Assembly (NCBI GenBank): GCA_002418205.1
Contig: DIDP01000052.1
Coordinates: 1-19,992, forward strand
Source of the DNA: Anaerolineales bacterium UBA5797
GTDB lineage: Bacteria; Chloroflexota; Anaerolineae; Anaerolineales; Villigracilaceae
Direction: 5' to 3'
Length of the DNA: 19,992 nucleotides
Part shown: one piece after another, positions 1-8,339 of the stretch
How positions within the stretch are numbered: the first letter of the stretch is position 1
Layout of the letters: every line of letters starts with the position of its first letter
Made by a program: the position numbers and the translations under genes
The notes under the pieces: generated by a model
Databases searched by the model: none
Told to the model about the DNA's origin: nothing
Seen by the model: the letters and a program-made list of their open reading frames with translations, nothing else

Positions 1-495
1 GGTGTCGGGGCAGTAGTTGCTCCCGCCGCAGCCACCAGTGATACCCTCGGCAGCCAACTGCTCGATCCACTTATCCGCCCAATAACCAATGGGCACATCG
101 GTAAATACTCCAGTGGCGGCAGGAGGATTGTAAGCCACACCATGTTTTGACTTCAGGAGGAAGACCGCCATCTGGGCGCGGGTGACAGGGTTGTCGGGGC
201 AGAAGTTGCCGCCTCCACAGCCACCGGTGATGCCTTCAACTGCGAGTTGTTTGATCCAGGACGCCGCCCAGTAAGAGGTGGGGACATCGGCAAAGCCGGT
301 GCTGCTCCCTACAGCAGGTGGAGTGTAGGATGAGCCGTAGATGCCTTTGAGAAGGAAGACCGCCATCTGGGCGCGGGTGACCGGGCTTTCCGGACAGTAT
401 TGGAGCGGAGCGGTGGCACAGCCGGTGGTGATACCGGACGCGTAAAGTCTCTCGATATAATCCCAGGCCCAATAAACTGTAGGTACATCTGAAAA
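1..495 (-). repeat. SLH-like module, copy 1 (partial)
   Basis: Three tandem repeats of about 67, 62 and 54 residues (the last truncated at 36 by the window edge) close the sugar dehydrogenase-like protein. Each has the pattern DVP..YWA..WI..L...GITgGC...YCP...VTRAQMAVFL. The DNA most closely resembles copy 4 at 6772-7320; for example both encode CGGSNYCPD in repeat 3. Confidence 0.85.
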
Positions 496-1683
496 ACTGG
501 AAGCCGCGATGTGGTAAATAGCACCGTTGCTGTAGGATGCAACATATAACTCGCCTGCCTCATCTTCGCCAAAAGTGGTGATCAGGAAATTCGTATCGGA
601 GGCCAGGTCTGATGTCCAGGATGAACCGGATTTCACGGCAGCCCAGATCTTGCCTGTGCAGAAATCGCCGTATAGATAGTTCCCATACAAGGCCGGGTAT
701 TTGTTTCCGCGATAGATATATCCACCTGTGATGGAACAGCCATTGCTGTCATTTATTCCGTGTTGATATTCCAGAACGGGGAACGTCAGAATGCCATAAG
801 CCGTGCAATCACGGTTTGTGTTGTAATCATGCGATCCTTCATAACATGACCATCCGTAGTTCTCACCGCCTGTGCTGGAGGCCGGCTGATAATTGACTTC
901 CTCCCATGAATTTTGCCCCACGTCGGCAACGAAGAGATCGCCGGTCAGGCGGTCGAAGGAGAATCGCCAGGGGTTGCGCAAACCAAATGCCCAGATTTCG
1001 TCATCCACATTGGGATTGGATATGAACGGATTGCTTACAGGTATGCCATACGGAGAGCCATTATTCACATCAATGCGCAGGATTTTGCCGAGCAGAGAAG
1101 AGGGGCTCTGGGCGCGGTTTTGCGGGTCGCCGCCGCTTCCGCCATCGCCCATGCCGATATAGAGATAGCCGTCGGGTCCGAATTTTAGTTGACCGCCGTT
1201 ATGGTTTTCAAAGGGCTGGCTTATGGTGAGTATGGTGAATGCACTCGTGTTGTCTGCAACATCGGGGTTTGTGCTTACCTGATAGCGGGCAATGACCGTA
1301 TCTCCGCCAGGCTTGTTGGTGTAGTTCACATAGAAATATCCGTTGGTTTCATAATCTGGATGAAAGGCGATCCCCAGCAAGCCCTGTTCGCCGCCCCCGG
1401 AATTCACAAGGGAAGTTATATCCAGAAAAGGGGTGGGTAAGATCTGGCTGCCATCATAAATGACGATTCGGCCACCCCTTAGTACAATGAAAAGACGATT
1501 CGATCCATCACCGGCATGCTCAATATCCACAGGCAACGAGAGTCCTGACGCGATTGGTTCGAATTCCAACGTCCCGGGACCAACTGCTGTTTCGATGGCG
1601 TCCCGTGGTGATGCATTAGCTCGGTTGAACGGGAAGGAAAATATCAGGAGCAAGGTTACAAGGGCGAAAAAGTTTGTTTTCAT
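1..1683 (-). CDS. PQQ-dependent sugar dehydrogenase-like secreted protein with C-terminal SLH module (3' end off window)
   Basis: The minus strand is open from ATG at 1683 to the window edge (561 codons, no stop), so only about 18 residues and the stop are missing, judging by the sister genes. An AAGGAG sits just before the ATG. Residues 1-24 form a signal peptide (Lys then a hydrophobic run, ending RANA). Residues ~38-390 match the glucose/sorbosone dehydrogenase six-bladed propeller: GEQGLLGIAFHPDY, HNGGQLKFGPDG with the likely catalytic His at 161, GMGDGG, GLRNPWRFSFD and VADVGQNSWEEV. Known members oxidise aldose sugars in the periplasm or outside the cell using PQQ; the substrate here cannot be told. 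Residues ~397-561 are three SLH-like repeats, the third cut by the window edge. Family assignment is strong; surface attachment is inferred. Confidence 0.9.
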   Translation of the reverse strand, partial: MKTNFFALVTLLLIFSFPFNRANASPRDAIETAVGPGTLEFEPIASGLSLPVDIEHAGDGSNRLFIVLRGGRIVIYDGSQILPTPFLDITSLVNSGGGEQGLLGIAFHPDYETNGYFYVNYTNKPGGDTVIARYQVSTNPDVADNTSAFTILTISQPFENHNGGQLKFGPDGYLYIGMGDGGSGGDPQNRAQSPSSLLGKILRIDVNNGSPYGIPVSNPFISNPNVDDEIWAFGLRNPWRFSFDRLTGDLFVADVGQNSWEEVNYQPASSTGGENYGWSCYEGSHDYNTNRDCTAYGILTFPVLEYQHGINDSNGCSITGGYIYRGNKYPALYGNYLYGDFCTGKIWAAVKSGSSWTSDLASDTNFLITTFGEDEAGELYVASYSNGAIYHIAASSFSDVPTVYWAWDYIERLYASGITTGCATAPLQYCPESPVTRAQMAVFLLKGIYGSSYTPPAVGSSTGFADVPTSYWAASWIKQLAVEGITGGCGGGNFCPDNPVTRAQMAVFLLKSKHGVAYNPPAATGVFTDVPIGYWADKWIEQLAAEGITGGCGGSNYCPDT

Positions 1684-1803
1684 TCAAGACTCCTTGCGCA
1701 GAAAGAATCTCATTGCTTAAGATGGACATCTTTTGGAGCATTATGTCAGGATATAAAATAAGTTTTATCTGTAATATCTGAAACCGGGCAAAGAGACAGA
1801 TTC

Positions 1804-1831
1804 ATCATACTATATTTCAATTGGAATTCAA
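1804..1831 (-). promoter_or_regulatory. Candidate promoter of the sugar dehydrogenase-like gene
   Basis: On the minus strand TTGAAT (1831-1826) and TATGAT (1809-1804) are separated by 16 bases. The start codon at 1683 would follow a leader of about 115 bases. The match is moderate and the whole region is AT-rich, so a chance match is possible. Confidence 0.35.
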
Positions 1832-1891
1832 GTTTGATTTCATGGAATTGTGCATCATGTGTATCTGAGAAAATGTCCTTTTTAAGGATAT

Positions 1892-1932
1892 ATCATAAAC
1901 CGCCAGGGAGGTGATCTCTGGCGGTTTATGAT
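1892..1932 (-). terminator. Hairpin terminator after the choice-of-anchor L gene
   Basis: A perfect 15-bp inverted repeat (1892-1906 with 1918-1932, core ataaaccgccag/ctggcggtttat) begins 20 bases past the stop codon at 1952. The stem has a GC core and AT flanks. There is no long U tract after it on the minus strand, so termination may be weak or may depend on the A/U flank of the stem. Confidence 0.6.
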
Positions 1933-1951
1933 TCGATTACCAGGCGCTGAT

Positions 1952-3313
1952 TTATGGCAGGTTGAAGGTCTTCACGAGGAAGACTGCCATCTGGGCACGC
2001 GTGACCGGGTTATCGGGACAGTAGATGCCGGGACCGCAGCCGCCGGTGATGCCCTCGGCAGACAACTGTTCGATCCACTTGTCTGCCCAGTAACCGACGG
2101 GCACATCCGTGAATACCCCGGTCGCGGCAGGAGGATTGTAAGCCACGCCGTGTTTGGACTTCAGGAGGAAGACTGCCATCTGAGCACGGGTCACGGAGGT
2201 GTCGGGGCAGAAGTTTCCGCCTCCACAACCACCGGTGATGCCTTCGGCGGCGAGTTGTTTGATCCATGCGGCAGCCCAATAGGAGGTGGGGACATCGGCG
2301 AAGCCGGTACTACCTCCAACAGCGGGTGGAGTGTAGGATGGGCCATGGATGCCTCTGAGCAGGAAGACCGCCATCTGAGCGCGGGTGACCGGGCTTTCCG
2401 GACAATATTGTAATGGATTAGAAATACAGCCACCGGTAATACCGGAACCATAGAGATCATCAATCCATTTCCAAGCCCAATAGTTGGTTGGTACATCATA
2501 AAACGTTGTGAAGTTGTTTGCACCTTCGGTGCATTGTGTTGTGTTACTCCAAATGAACTCGTCCAGGAATACGGTTGAGTCGTAGATGGAGTCGCCAAGA
2601 TCTTGGATGGTGAATACGATGTTAAGGGTTCCTCCCGGTGTTACTGGTGCATGTGCACGCAATAGTGTTGTGCCTCCATCGTATGTAGTCCCAGTGACCG
2701 AGGTAACACCGTAGACGGTGTTGATGGAAATTATGTTTCCATTGCTATCTAACGCAATATTTTGAGGAATTTCAGCTGTAAAAGTATCGTTGTAAATGGA
2801 ACCGACAAATTCCGGGAATTCCTCAGAATAAAAAATAAAATCGAAATTTGCACAATTTATGTTTGAAGGCACTTTAAGCGTCAGCGCAAGTTGGGTCATG
2901 TCATACCCAGAGGCATTGTTTAGTCCATCAAGGACGTGGCTTAGACTGTTAGAGTCATTTGGAGTGTCAGCACTCTGGGCAAGCCCTGTGGATAAGATAG
3001 CAAATGTGCTTCCTTCCCTTGGGAAAAAACCACCCAGAGGAGATGTGCCAATGCCCACTCCAGCCGGGTCACTCCCGTTCAGGCTGGCTGATACTATTTC
3101 TGATGGATTAATGCCCATGGCAACTGCAAGGTCTTGCGCTGTAACAGGTGACGTGATGGCATAAGGGTTAACATCCCTGGATGACGCCATGTGTGGCCTC
3201 CGATCAGGACCCTGGTTCGGATGGCTGGCTTTTACAACATCAATCCTTGATGTAAACACAGTGGTTGCCATCAAGATCACAAATATTAAGGTTCTTAAAA
3301 TCTTGTTTTTCAT
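1952..3313 (-). CDS. Choice-of-anchor L domain secreted protein with C-terminal SLH module
   Basis: I place the start at 3313 (MKNKILRTLIF...), where GGAG lies six bases upstream. The ATG at 3325 has only a weak AAGAAG. This gives 453 residues. Residues 1-~30 are a signal peptide. Residues ~50-260 match the choice-of-anchor L domain: a STGLAQSADTPND segment, then FDFIFYSEEFPEFVGSIYND (the hallmark SEEfpEfvgs.yND), and near the end DLGDSIYDSTVFLDEF. This domain occurs in bacterial surface and secreted proteins, usually joined to an anchoring device, and its function is unknown. Residues 271-453 are three SLH-like repeats, which here would be the anchor. The gene has its own candidate promoter and a downstream hairpin, so it is probably monocistronic. 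Confidence 0.9.
   Translation of the reverse strand: MKNKILRTLIFVILMATTVFTSRIDVVKASHPNQGPDRRPHMASSRDVNPYAITSPVTAQDLAVAMGINPSEIVSASLNGSDPAGVGIGTSPLGGFFPREGSTFAILSTGLAQSADTPNDSNSLSHVLDGLNNASGYDMTQLALTLKVPSNINCANFDFIFYSEEFPEFVGSIYNDTFTAEIPQNIALDSNGNIISINTVYGVTSVTGTTYDGGTTLLRAHAPVTPGGTLNIVFTIQDLGDSIYDSTVFLDEFIWSNTTQCTEGANNFTTFYDVPTNYWAWKWIDDLYGSGITGGCISNPLQYCPESPVTRAQMAVFLLRGIHGPSYTPPAVGGSTGFADVPTSYWAAAWIKQLAAEGITGGCGGGNFCPDTSVTRAQMAVFLLKSKHGVAYNPPAATGVFTDVPVGYWADKWIEQLSAEGITGGCGPGIYCPDNPVTRAQMAVFLVKTFNLP
1955..2503 (-). repeat. SLH-like module, copy 2
   Basis: Complete 183-residue module of three repeats (67+62+54). It shares long identical DNA stretches with copy 3 at 3708-4256, for example 43 bases at 2191-2233 matching 3947-3989. 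All three repeats carry the Cys pair: C-x7-C in the first, C-x5-C in the others. Confidence 0.88.
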
Positions 3314-3500
3314 GATGTTCTCCATGTAGGCTTCTTGAGGTTGTACTTTTAACGATAATAATATTTGCTTTACTTTTTTTTAAATATTGATGACATAGAT
3401 TCTTTACTTTTAATTTCCACTCCTTTCTGTTTGCTCGTTAATCCATCCCTTTGTGTGATCTGGCAAACCTGAAAATGGCTAAGACCACGACGATGTGAAA

Positions 3501-3528
3501 ATTATACTACCATGCCAGTTGTGCACAA
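3501..3528 (-). promoter_or_regulatory. Candidate promoter and palindrome upstream of the choice-of-anchor L gene
   Basis: TATAAT on the minus strand at 3506-3501, with TTGTGC (3528-3523) 16 bases upstream as a weak -35. The -35 lies inside the perfect 10-bp palindrome TTGTGCACAA (3519-3528), a possible operator. The leader to the start codon would be about 180 bases and AT-rich. Confidence 0.42.
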
Positions 3529-3642
3529 GGTACTATGGGCGTGGCATTTTTAGGCAACCGGGGATGAAAAGGAGCTAAAGTCGATTCATTGTAAAGTGAT
3601 CTGGTATAGTACTGTTAATCTTTTTTTCCGAGAAAGCATTAA

Positions 3643-3683
3643 GTACAAGTCACCAGGGAAGGATATTCCCTGGTGACTTGTAC
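3643..3683 (-). terminator. Hairpin terminator after the propeller/DUF1906 gene
   Basis: An 18-bp perfect inverted repeat (3643-3660 with 3666-3683, core caccagggaa/ttccctggtg) with a 5-base loop starts 21 bases past the stop at 3705. No U tract follows at once on the minus strand. The position and stem length still fit an intrinsic terminator or an mRNA 3'-end stabiliser. Confidence 0.65.
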
Positions 3684-3704
3684 CTTTGATATAGCAGTTG
3701 TCCG

Positions 3705-6575
3705 TTACGGCAGGTTGAAGGTTTTGACGAGGAAGACCGCCATCTGGGCACGCGTGACCGGGTTATCAGGACAGAAGATGCCGGGACTGCAGCCGCCGGT
3801 GATGCCCTCGGCAGCCAACTGCTCGATCCACTTGTCCGCCCAGTAGCCGACCGGCACATCCGTGAATACCCCGGTCGCGGCAGGAGGGTTGTAAGCCACA
3901 CCGTGTTTTGACTTCAGGAGGAAGACTGCCATCTGCGCACGGGTCACGGAGGTGTCGGGGCAGAAGTTTCCGCCTCCACAACCACCAGTGATGCCTTCGA
4001 CGGCGAGTTGTTTGATCCATGCGGCAGCCCAATAGGAGGTGGGGACATCGGCGAAGCCGGTGCTGCTCCCTGCAGCAGGAGGACTGTAGGATGGGCCATG
4101 GATGCCTTTGAGCAGGAAGACCGCCATCTGTGCCCGGGTGACCGGGCTTTCTGGGCAATATAAAGGAGGACTGATACTACAGCCGCCGGTGATGCCGGCG
4201 TTGTAAAGCCGCTCAATGTAACTATATGCCCAATAGACAACGGGTGCATCGGCAAAAGTCGTATCCTTGACGATCGAATAAGCTTCGCCAATTGTGAAGC
4301 TTCCATTGCCCGTACCAGTCCCACCGAGGGGCAGGTTATCTGCATCCTTTATACTGTCATCATCCACAAGGTCCAGGCGGATGGTTCCATTGCCAGAACC
4401 GGTATGAACAGTGACTAGATATGTTTGATTTGACCCCGAAACATTGGTGATGGATGCTCCGCTTAATCCAGTCGTGGATGGAATTAGATCGTCCGTATCC
4501 AGTCCCGAGATCGTTTCTGTAAAAGTGATGGCGAATCCAACAATATCTGCATTGGTAGGGTCTGCATCCGTTCGGGTAATGCTCTTCACCATAGGGGGCA
4601 CATAGGGAATTGCCACTACGCCCTCCAAAACATTACTGTCAATTCCAAGCGTCAGATCGCCCCAGGTTTCATAATGATCCCCTTCGTATTGCCGGATGCG
4701 TTGATGATCCGCCCAGGCGGTATTGGATATGCACTTCCCAAGGTTCCATACGGTGGCATTGGGATCATAATAGCCTTCTCCAAGGTTGTGATACCACCTT
4801 GCGGGCCAGATGACATCCGGCTGGTTCTCAATATAAAAGAAATCACTAAGACCGGTATCGCACAGTGTGGAGCCGTAGGCGCCTGCAAGGTTTCCGCGAG
4901 CTCGAATTTGTGACACCCAGCCATTCATAAATGCATTGACCGCCTCTCTGCAGGCGGTATTTGTGCCGTAATATTCGATATCGTAATAGATGACGGCCCC
5001 CGTTTTATCCGGAAAGGTTAATCCAAGTTCTGCAAGCCTTTCCACAGCGAGATCGGCCTCATCCACTCCCTGATTATGCGCGATGGTGGCATCGTAGCTC
5101 ATTTTATAGTTATAGCTTGTGCACGGAGCCTGGGGACCCACCCATGTTGGGATGAACTTCCAGCCTTGATGATATAACTGCTCGATGTAGGATGATGTCA
5201 ATGCCTCATTCGAACACGCACGGCTGATCCCGCCAATATACAGATTCACTGTTTTGTATGGGCTGTTGTCCCACCAGGCCTGTAACTCTGTAAGAGTGGG
5301 GATCTCGCATTTGTCGAATCCCTGTCCGATGAAAACCTCGGTGCGTCCGGAATTCGGAAGGGCGTTCATTGTAAATGAGCGATTTTCCTCGGATGCATCT
5401 GGTGAAATGAAATTCGTATCAGTGAGCGGAAGTTGAAGGGCTTGCCATGTTACTCCACCGTCATTCGTATGAAGCAATCGGGTGGACGATGTACAGGAAA
5501 CGGAGGCAGATCCATCGTCAGAGGATGAGACGGTTGTACAGTCTGCCATTACGGATCTTGCCCATCCCTCGTCCAATGAGATCATATCCAGATCAACGAC
5601 CGAGGCAGATGACCCATCCTTGTTCTCTACTACGCTGAGTCTGTCATCACTCATGCGCACGATGGAGTTCGTTCCGGGAATTGTTGCCACAAGATTCCTC
5701 GCATCGAGGATGGAAAGTGCGATCATACCCGTCTCGGAGTTTAGTGGCACCTGATCTTGGGTCTTCCATCTTTCCAGGGGGCTTTCCGTGGTTGAAATTA
5801 TCAGGCTGTTTTTCGAACCGGAGCTTTTCACCACCAGCATTCCCCGTCCGTTTGAATAGAATGGCTGATAGACAGTGGATGATGAGTTTGATGGCAGGTC
5901 AATGCTGATCTTCCGCCACGTTAAACCGCCATCCTGCGTATTGAAGATCTGGTCTTCTGTCGGCCCTCCAACTGCCCAGCCAATTTGCGGTTCAGGGAAG
6001 GTCACGCGATCTGCGACAGGCAATTTGGAACGAGTCCAACTGTCTCCCCCATCGGATGTTACAAAGAGTGTGCCCAGACTAAAATTGGAACTGGTGGATT
6101 GCCTGGTGGCGATCCACCCGCTCTGCGCATCGAACCACCCCATGGTTGCTCCCTCGACCTGGGCAGGGATCTCGCCTAATTCGAACAAATCCAACGCCAT
6201 AACCTCCCAGGACTTTCCGTGATCGTTCGTATGTGCAAGGGTGAAGTTTGCACTGCCATCCAGGTTCGTTGTAGTCCATAGCAGCCACCCCGTGTCTGGA
6301 TCAATGAGATCAATATCATTCACACTTGCATCAGGCGGGATCGATGGGCCTATTTCATCCCAACTGGAACCTGCATCAGAGGTCCAGAACAACTGTCGAT
6401 CGAGCAGGACCCAACCCGACGTTGCTGTTAAAAAATCGAAGCGTTGAAACCTGGTCTGACCGTTTTCGCCTTTTTGCATTGGAGACGTTGGAAAAAAACC
6501 TGATGTCAATATCACAAAAGGCAGGACCAACAGCAAACCGGTAAAGCTTTTATTGCCGGAAACATTCCAGTGCAT
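3705..6575 (-). CDS. Secreted multidomain protein: BNR/YCF48-like propeller, DUF1906 glycosidase-like domain, Ig-like domain, SLH module
   Basis: 956 residues; GGAG six bases before ATG 6575. Residues 1-~30 form a signal peptide without a lipobox Cys. Residues ~45-400 are a beta-propeller with repeated Asp-box-like units: TSDAGSSW (65), TNDHGKSW (116), TSDGGDSW (173), TQDGGLTW (213), TNDGGVTW (370). Residues ~415-655 match the Rv2525c-like DUF1906 glycoside hydrolase-like domain: GQGFDKC with D421, LYIGG, VIYYDIEYYG with D532 and E534 as candidate acids, and GIDSNVL. Residues ~663-770 are a bacterial Ig-like domain ending in a G/N-rich VDDDS segment. Residues 774-956 are the SLH module. DUF1906 domains are thought to act on cell-wall or other glycans, but catalytic activity is unproven. 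The combination suggests a large surface-attached glycan-binding or glycan-cleaving protein. Confidence 0.88.
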   Translation of the reverse strand: MHWNVSGNKSFTGLLLVLPFVILTSGFFPTSPMQKGENGQTRFQRFDFLTATSGWVLLDRQLFWTSDAGSSWDEIGPSIPPDASVNDIDLIDPDTGWLLWTTTNLDGSANFTLAHTNDHGKSWEVMALDLFELGEIPAQVEGATMGWFDAQSGWIATRQSTSSNFSLGTLFVTSDGGDSWTRSKLPVADRVTFPEPQIGWAVGGPTEDQIFNTQDGGLTWRKISIDLPSNSSSTVYQPFYSNGRGMLVVKSSGSKNSLIISTTESPLERWKTQDQVPLNSETGMIALSILDARNLVATIPGTNSIVRMSDDRLSVVENKDGSSASVVDLDMISLDEGWARSVMADCTTVSSSDDGSASVSCTSSTRLLHTNDGGVTWQALQLPLTDTNFISPDASEENRSFTMNALPNSGRTEVFIGQGFDKCEIPTLTELQAWWDNSPYKTVNLYIGGISRACSNEALTSSYIEQLYHQGWKFIPTWVGPQAPCTSYNYKMSYDATIAHNQGVDEADLAVERLAELGLTFPDKTGAVIYYDIEYYGTNTACREAVNAFMNGWVSQIRARGNLAGAYGSTLCDTGLSDFFYIENQPDVIWPARWYHNLGEGYYDPNATVWNLGKCISNTAWADHQRIRQYEGDHYETWGDLTLGIDSNVLEGVVAIPYVPPMVKSITRTDADPTNADIVGFAITFTETISGLDTDDLIPSTTGLSGASITNVSGSNQTYLVTVHTGSGNGTIRLDLVDDDSIKDADNLPLGGTGTGNGSFTIGEAYSIVKDTTFADAPVVYWAYSYIERLYNAGITGGCSISPPLYCPESPVTRAQMAVFLLKGIHGPSYSPPAAGSSTGFADVPTSYWAAAWIKQLAVEGITGGCGGGNFCPDTSVTRAQMAVFLLKSKHGVAYNPPAATGVFTDVPVGYWADKWIEQLAAEGITGGCSPGIFCPDNPVTRAQMAVFLVKTFNLP
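3708..4256 (-). repeat. SLH-like module, copy 3
   Basis: Complete three-repeat module, closest at DNA level to copy 2. Identical blocks include the run around 4013-4060 (matching the one starting near 2261), coding for WAAAWIKQL and its flanks. All three repeats contain the Cys pair. Confidence 0.88.
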
Positions 6576-6708
6576 GGTTACTCCGGGAATTTATTCCATG
6601 TCTTTGAATCGGATATTTTGCGAATTCATTTCCATAATGTTTTACCAGCCTTTCGATGCCGGGCTGATAGCCCAAAAATCCCATTACGACTTTTGCAATA
6701 ATTATGAT

Positions 6709-6740
6709 AAAAAATTGGACAGGTTTTATCCTGTCCAATT
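6709..6740 (-). terminator. Rho-independent terminator of the nidogen-like/SLH gene
   Basis: An 11-bp perfect stem (6713-6723 with 6730-6740, aattggacagg/cctgtccaatt), a 6-base loop, then a run of six T on the minus strand (6714-6709). It begins 28 bases past the stop codon at 6769. This is a textbook intrinsic terminator. Confidence 0.9.
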
Positions 6741-6768
6741 CAAATTTTTTCTGGCGAATCTTGTTCAC

Positions 6769-8175
6769 TTACGGAAGGTTGAAGGTTTTCACGAGGAAGA
6801 CCGCCATCTGGGCACGCGTGACCGGGTTATCGGGGCAGTAGTTGCTCCCGCCGCAGCCGCCAGTGATGGCTTCGGTAGCCAACTGCTCGATCCACTTATC
6901 CGCCCAATAACCGACGGGTACATCCGCGAATACACCGGTAGCGGCAGGAGGTGTGTAAGCCACCCCATGTTTGGACTTCAGAAGGAAGACCGCCATCTGG
7001 GCACGCGTGACAGGGTTGTCGGGGCAGAAGTTGCCGCCGCCACAGCCGCCGGTGACGCCTTCAGCAGCGAGTTGTTTGATCCAAGGCGCCGCCCAGTAAG
7101 AGGTGGGGACATCGGCAAAACCGGTACCGGCACCTACCGGGGGAGGATTGTAGGATGAGCCGTGGATGCCTTTGAGCAGGAAGACCGCCATCTGGGCGCG
7201 GGTTACCTGATTCTCGGGACAATACTTGAGGGGAGATGTAGCGCACCCACCTGTGATCCCTGCATTGTATAACCGCTCAATGTATTGAGAAGCCCAATAA
7301 CTGGTGGTTACGTCAATAAAGGATCCGGTTGCGGGTCGGAAGAATCTCACAGCAAGGAATGAGGGTGGAATGTCACAGAAATCAACATAAGCCAGACCAT
7401 CCAATCCTGTGGAGTTCTCGATGCCGGCAACTCCACACCACCAGTTGCTGTTCACTACCATCGATGAATATTGGAAGTCAATGTTGCCATTCTCATGCAG
7501 GATGACTTCGAACAGGTAACTATCGTTATTGCCGATGGGATCGCCAGAATATCCACCAGTCAAATTGTGCCACTCGACAACAAAATAGCGGTTGGGCGCT
7601 GTTCCTCCAGACATATAGTGCACCCATGCGCCAACCGGAATATAGGTCGGTGTCCAATACGGCGCAATTACAGTGTTGGGTTGATCGGGATATGGAAGAT
7701 AATCCTGATCCCACCAATACGGTGAATCTTCGAGGGCGATATATCCAAAGGAAGTGATGTATAGGGAGGTGTACTCATTGTCGTAGTATCTGAAGGTGAA
7801 GGGTAATGATATTGGTCCTGTAACCCCACCCCAATCACTCAATCCCGTGTTCGTACCTGCAGAAGTGTCGATCCACGAAGGGGTAAGGCTGTCATCCCAG
7901 GTATATCCATAGCCATCCGGTCCGCCTGTGAATTGCGGAGTCGGCATCCCAGAGGATGACTGTCCTTCCGGTGAGCCGATCTTGTGATATGCGCTTCGAC
8001 ATTCCGGCGACAGTTGGCTCAGAAAAGCCAAGTCATCACCCATTCTGGGATCATATGGGGGACAATTGGATTGATTGTTCAGATGGCCGGAACCAGCTTG
8101 TGCCATCGAAGTGGGAAGCATCATTACTACAATGATGACCACTGCACATAGTCTGAATAGACGGTTGTTTAACAT
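6769..8175 (-). CDS. Secreted beta-sandwich (nidogen-like/PA-like) protein with C-terminal SLH module
   Basis: The reading frame is open back to 8319, but the start is placed at ATG 8175. AGGAGG lies six bases before it and the protein then begins with a clear signal peptide (MLNNRLFRLCAVVIIVVMML...AQA). This gives 468 residues. Residues ~85-283 resemble the extracellular beta-rich domain often seen beside secreted proteases: ISLPFTFRYYDNEYTSLYI, TSFGYIALED, NTVIAPYW, RYFVVEWHN, FEVILHENGNIDFQY. Residues 286-468 are three SLH-like repeats. No catalytic motif is visible, so an adhesive or structural role is the simplest reading. The gene ends at a strong terminator. The leader upstream of 8175 is long and holds an 11-base palindrome cctcctggagg near 8248. 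Confidence 0.87.
   Translation of the reverse strand: MLNNRLFRLCAVVIIVVMMLPTSMAQAGSGHLNNQSNCPPYDPRMGDDLAFLSQLSPECRSAYHKIGSPEGQSSSGMPTPQFTGGPDGYGYTWDDSLTPSWIDTSAGTNTGLSDWGGVTGPISLPFTFRYYDNEYTSLYITSFGYIALEDSPYWWDQDYLPYPDQPNTVIAPYWTPTYIPVGAWVHYMSGGTAPNRYFVVEWHNLTGGYSGDPIGNNDSYLFEVILHENGNIDFQYSSMVVNSNWWCGVAGIENSTGLDGLAYVDFCDIPPSFLAVRFFRPATGSFIDVTTSYWASQYIERLYNAGITGGCATSPLKYCPENQVTRAQMAVFLLKGIHGSSYNPPPVGAGTGFADVPTSYWAAPWIKQLAAEGVTGGCGGGNFCPDNPVTRAQMAVFLLKSKHGVAYTPPAATGVFADVPVGYWADKWIEQLATEAITGGCGGSNYCPDNPVTRAQMAVFLVKTFNLP
6772..7320 (-). repeat. SLH-like module, copy 4
   Basis: Complete three-repeat module. It is closest to copy 1 (shared CGGSNYCPDN-type third repeat and WAAPWIKQL/WAASWIKQL second repeat). 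Every repeat keeps the Cys pair and the VTRAQMAVFL motif. Confidence 0.88.
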
Positions 8176-8339
8176 GTTTTCCTCCTGGAAGTAGAAATGG
8201 ATTTTCGATCGAAATTTCATGCTGATGATAATTAATCTGACAGGACACCTCCTGGAGGCGAACGTGTTATCGAACGGCCAAATCTGCGATTTTCTATCCC
8301 GGACTTTAAAATAAACCAATCACCTTATCAGATTCATTT

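Noticed and set aside
1928..2413. Plus-strand open frames in the SLH modules (also around 6553-7158)
   Set aside because: They are antisense to clearly coding SLH repeats and arise from the repeat's codon pattern. The one near 6553 also runs through a terminator.
3462..3469. GGCAAACC resembling part of a cyclic-di-GMP riboswitch
   Set aside because: It is on the plus strand while the downstream gene is on the minus strand, and the other conserved elements (ACGCAAAGC core, receptor stem) are missing.
1..7320. Regular direct repeats as a possible CRISPR array
   Set aside because: The repeats are 160-200 bases apart, diverged, and lie in frame inside SLH coding modules, without short uniform spacers.
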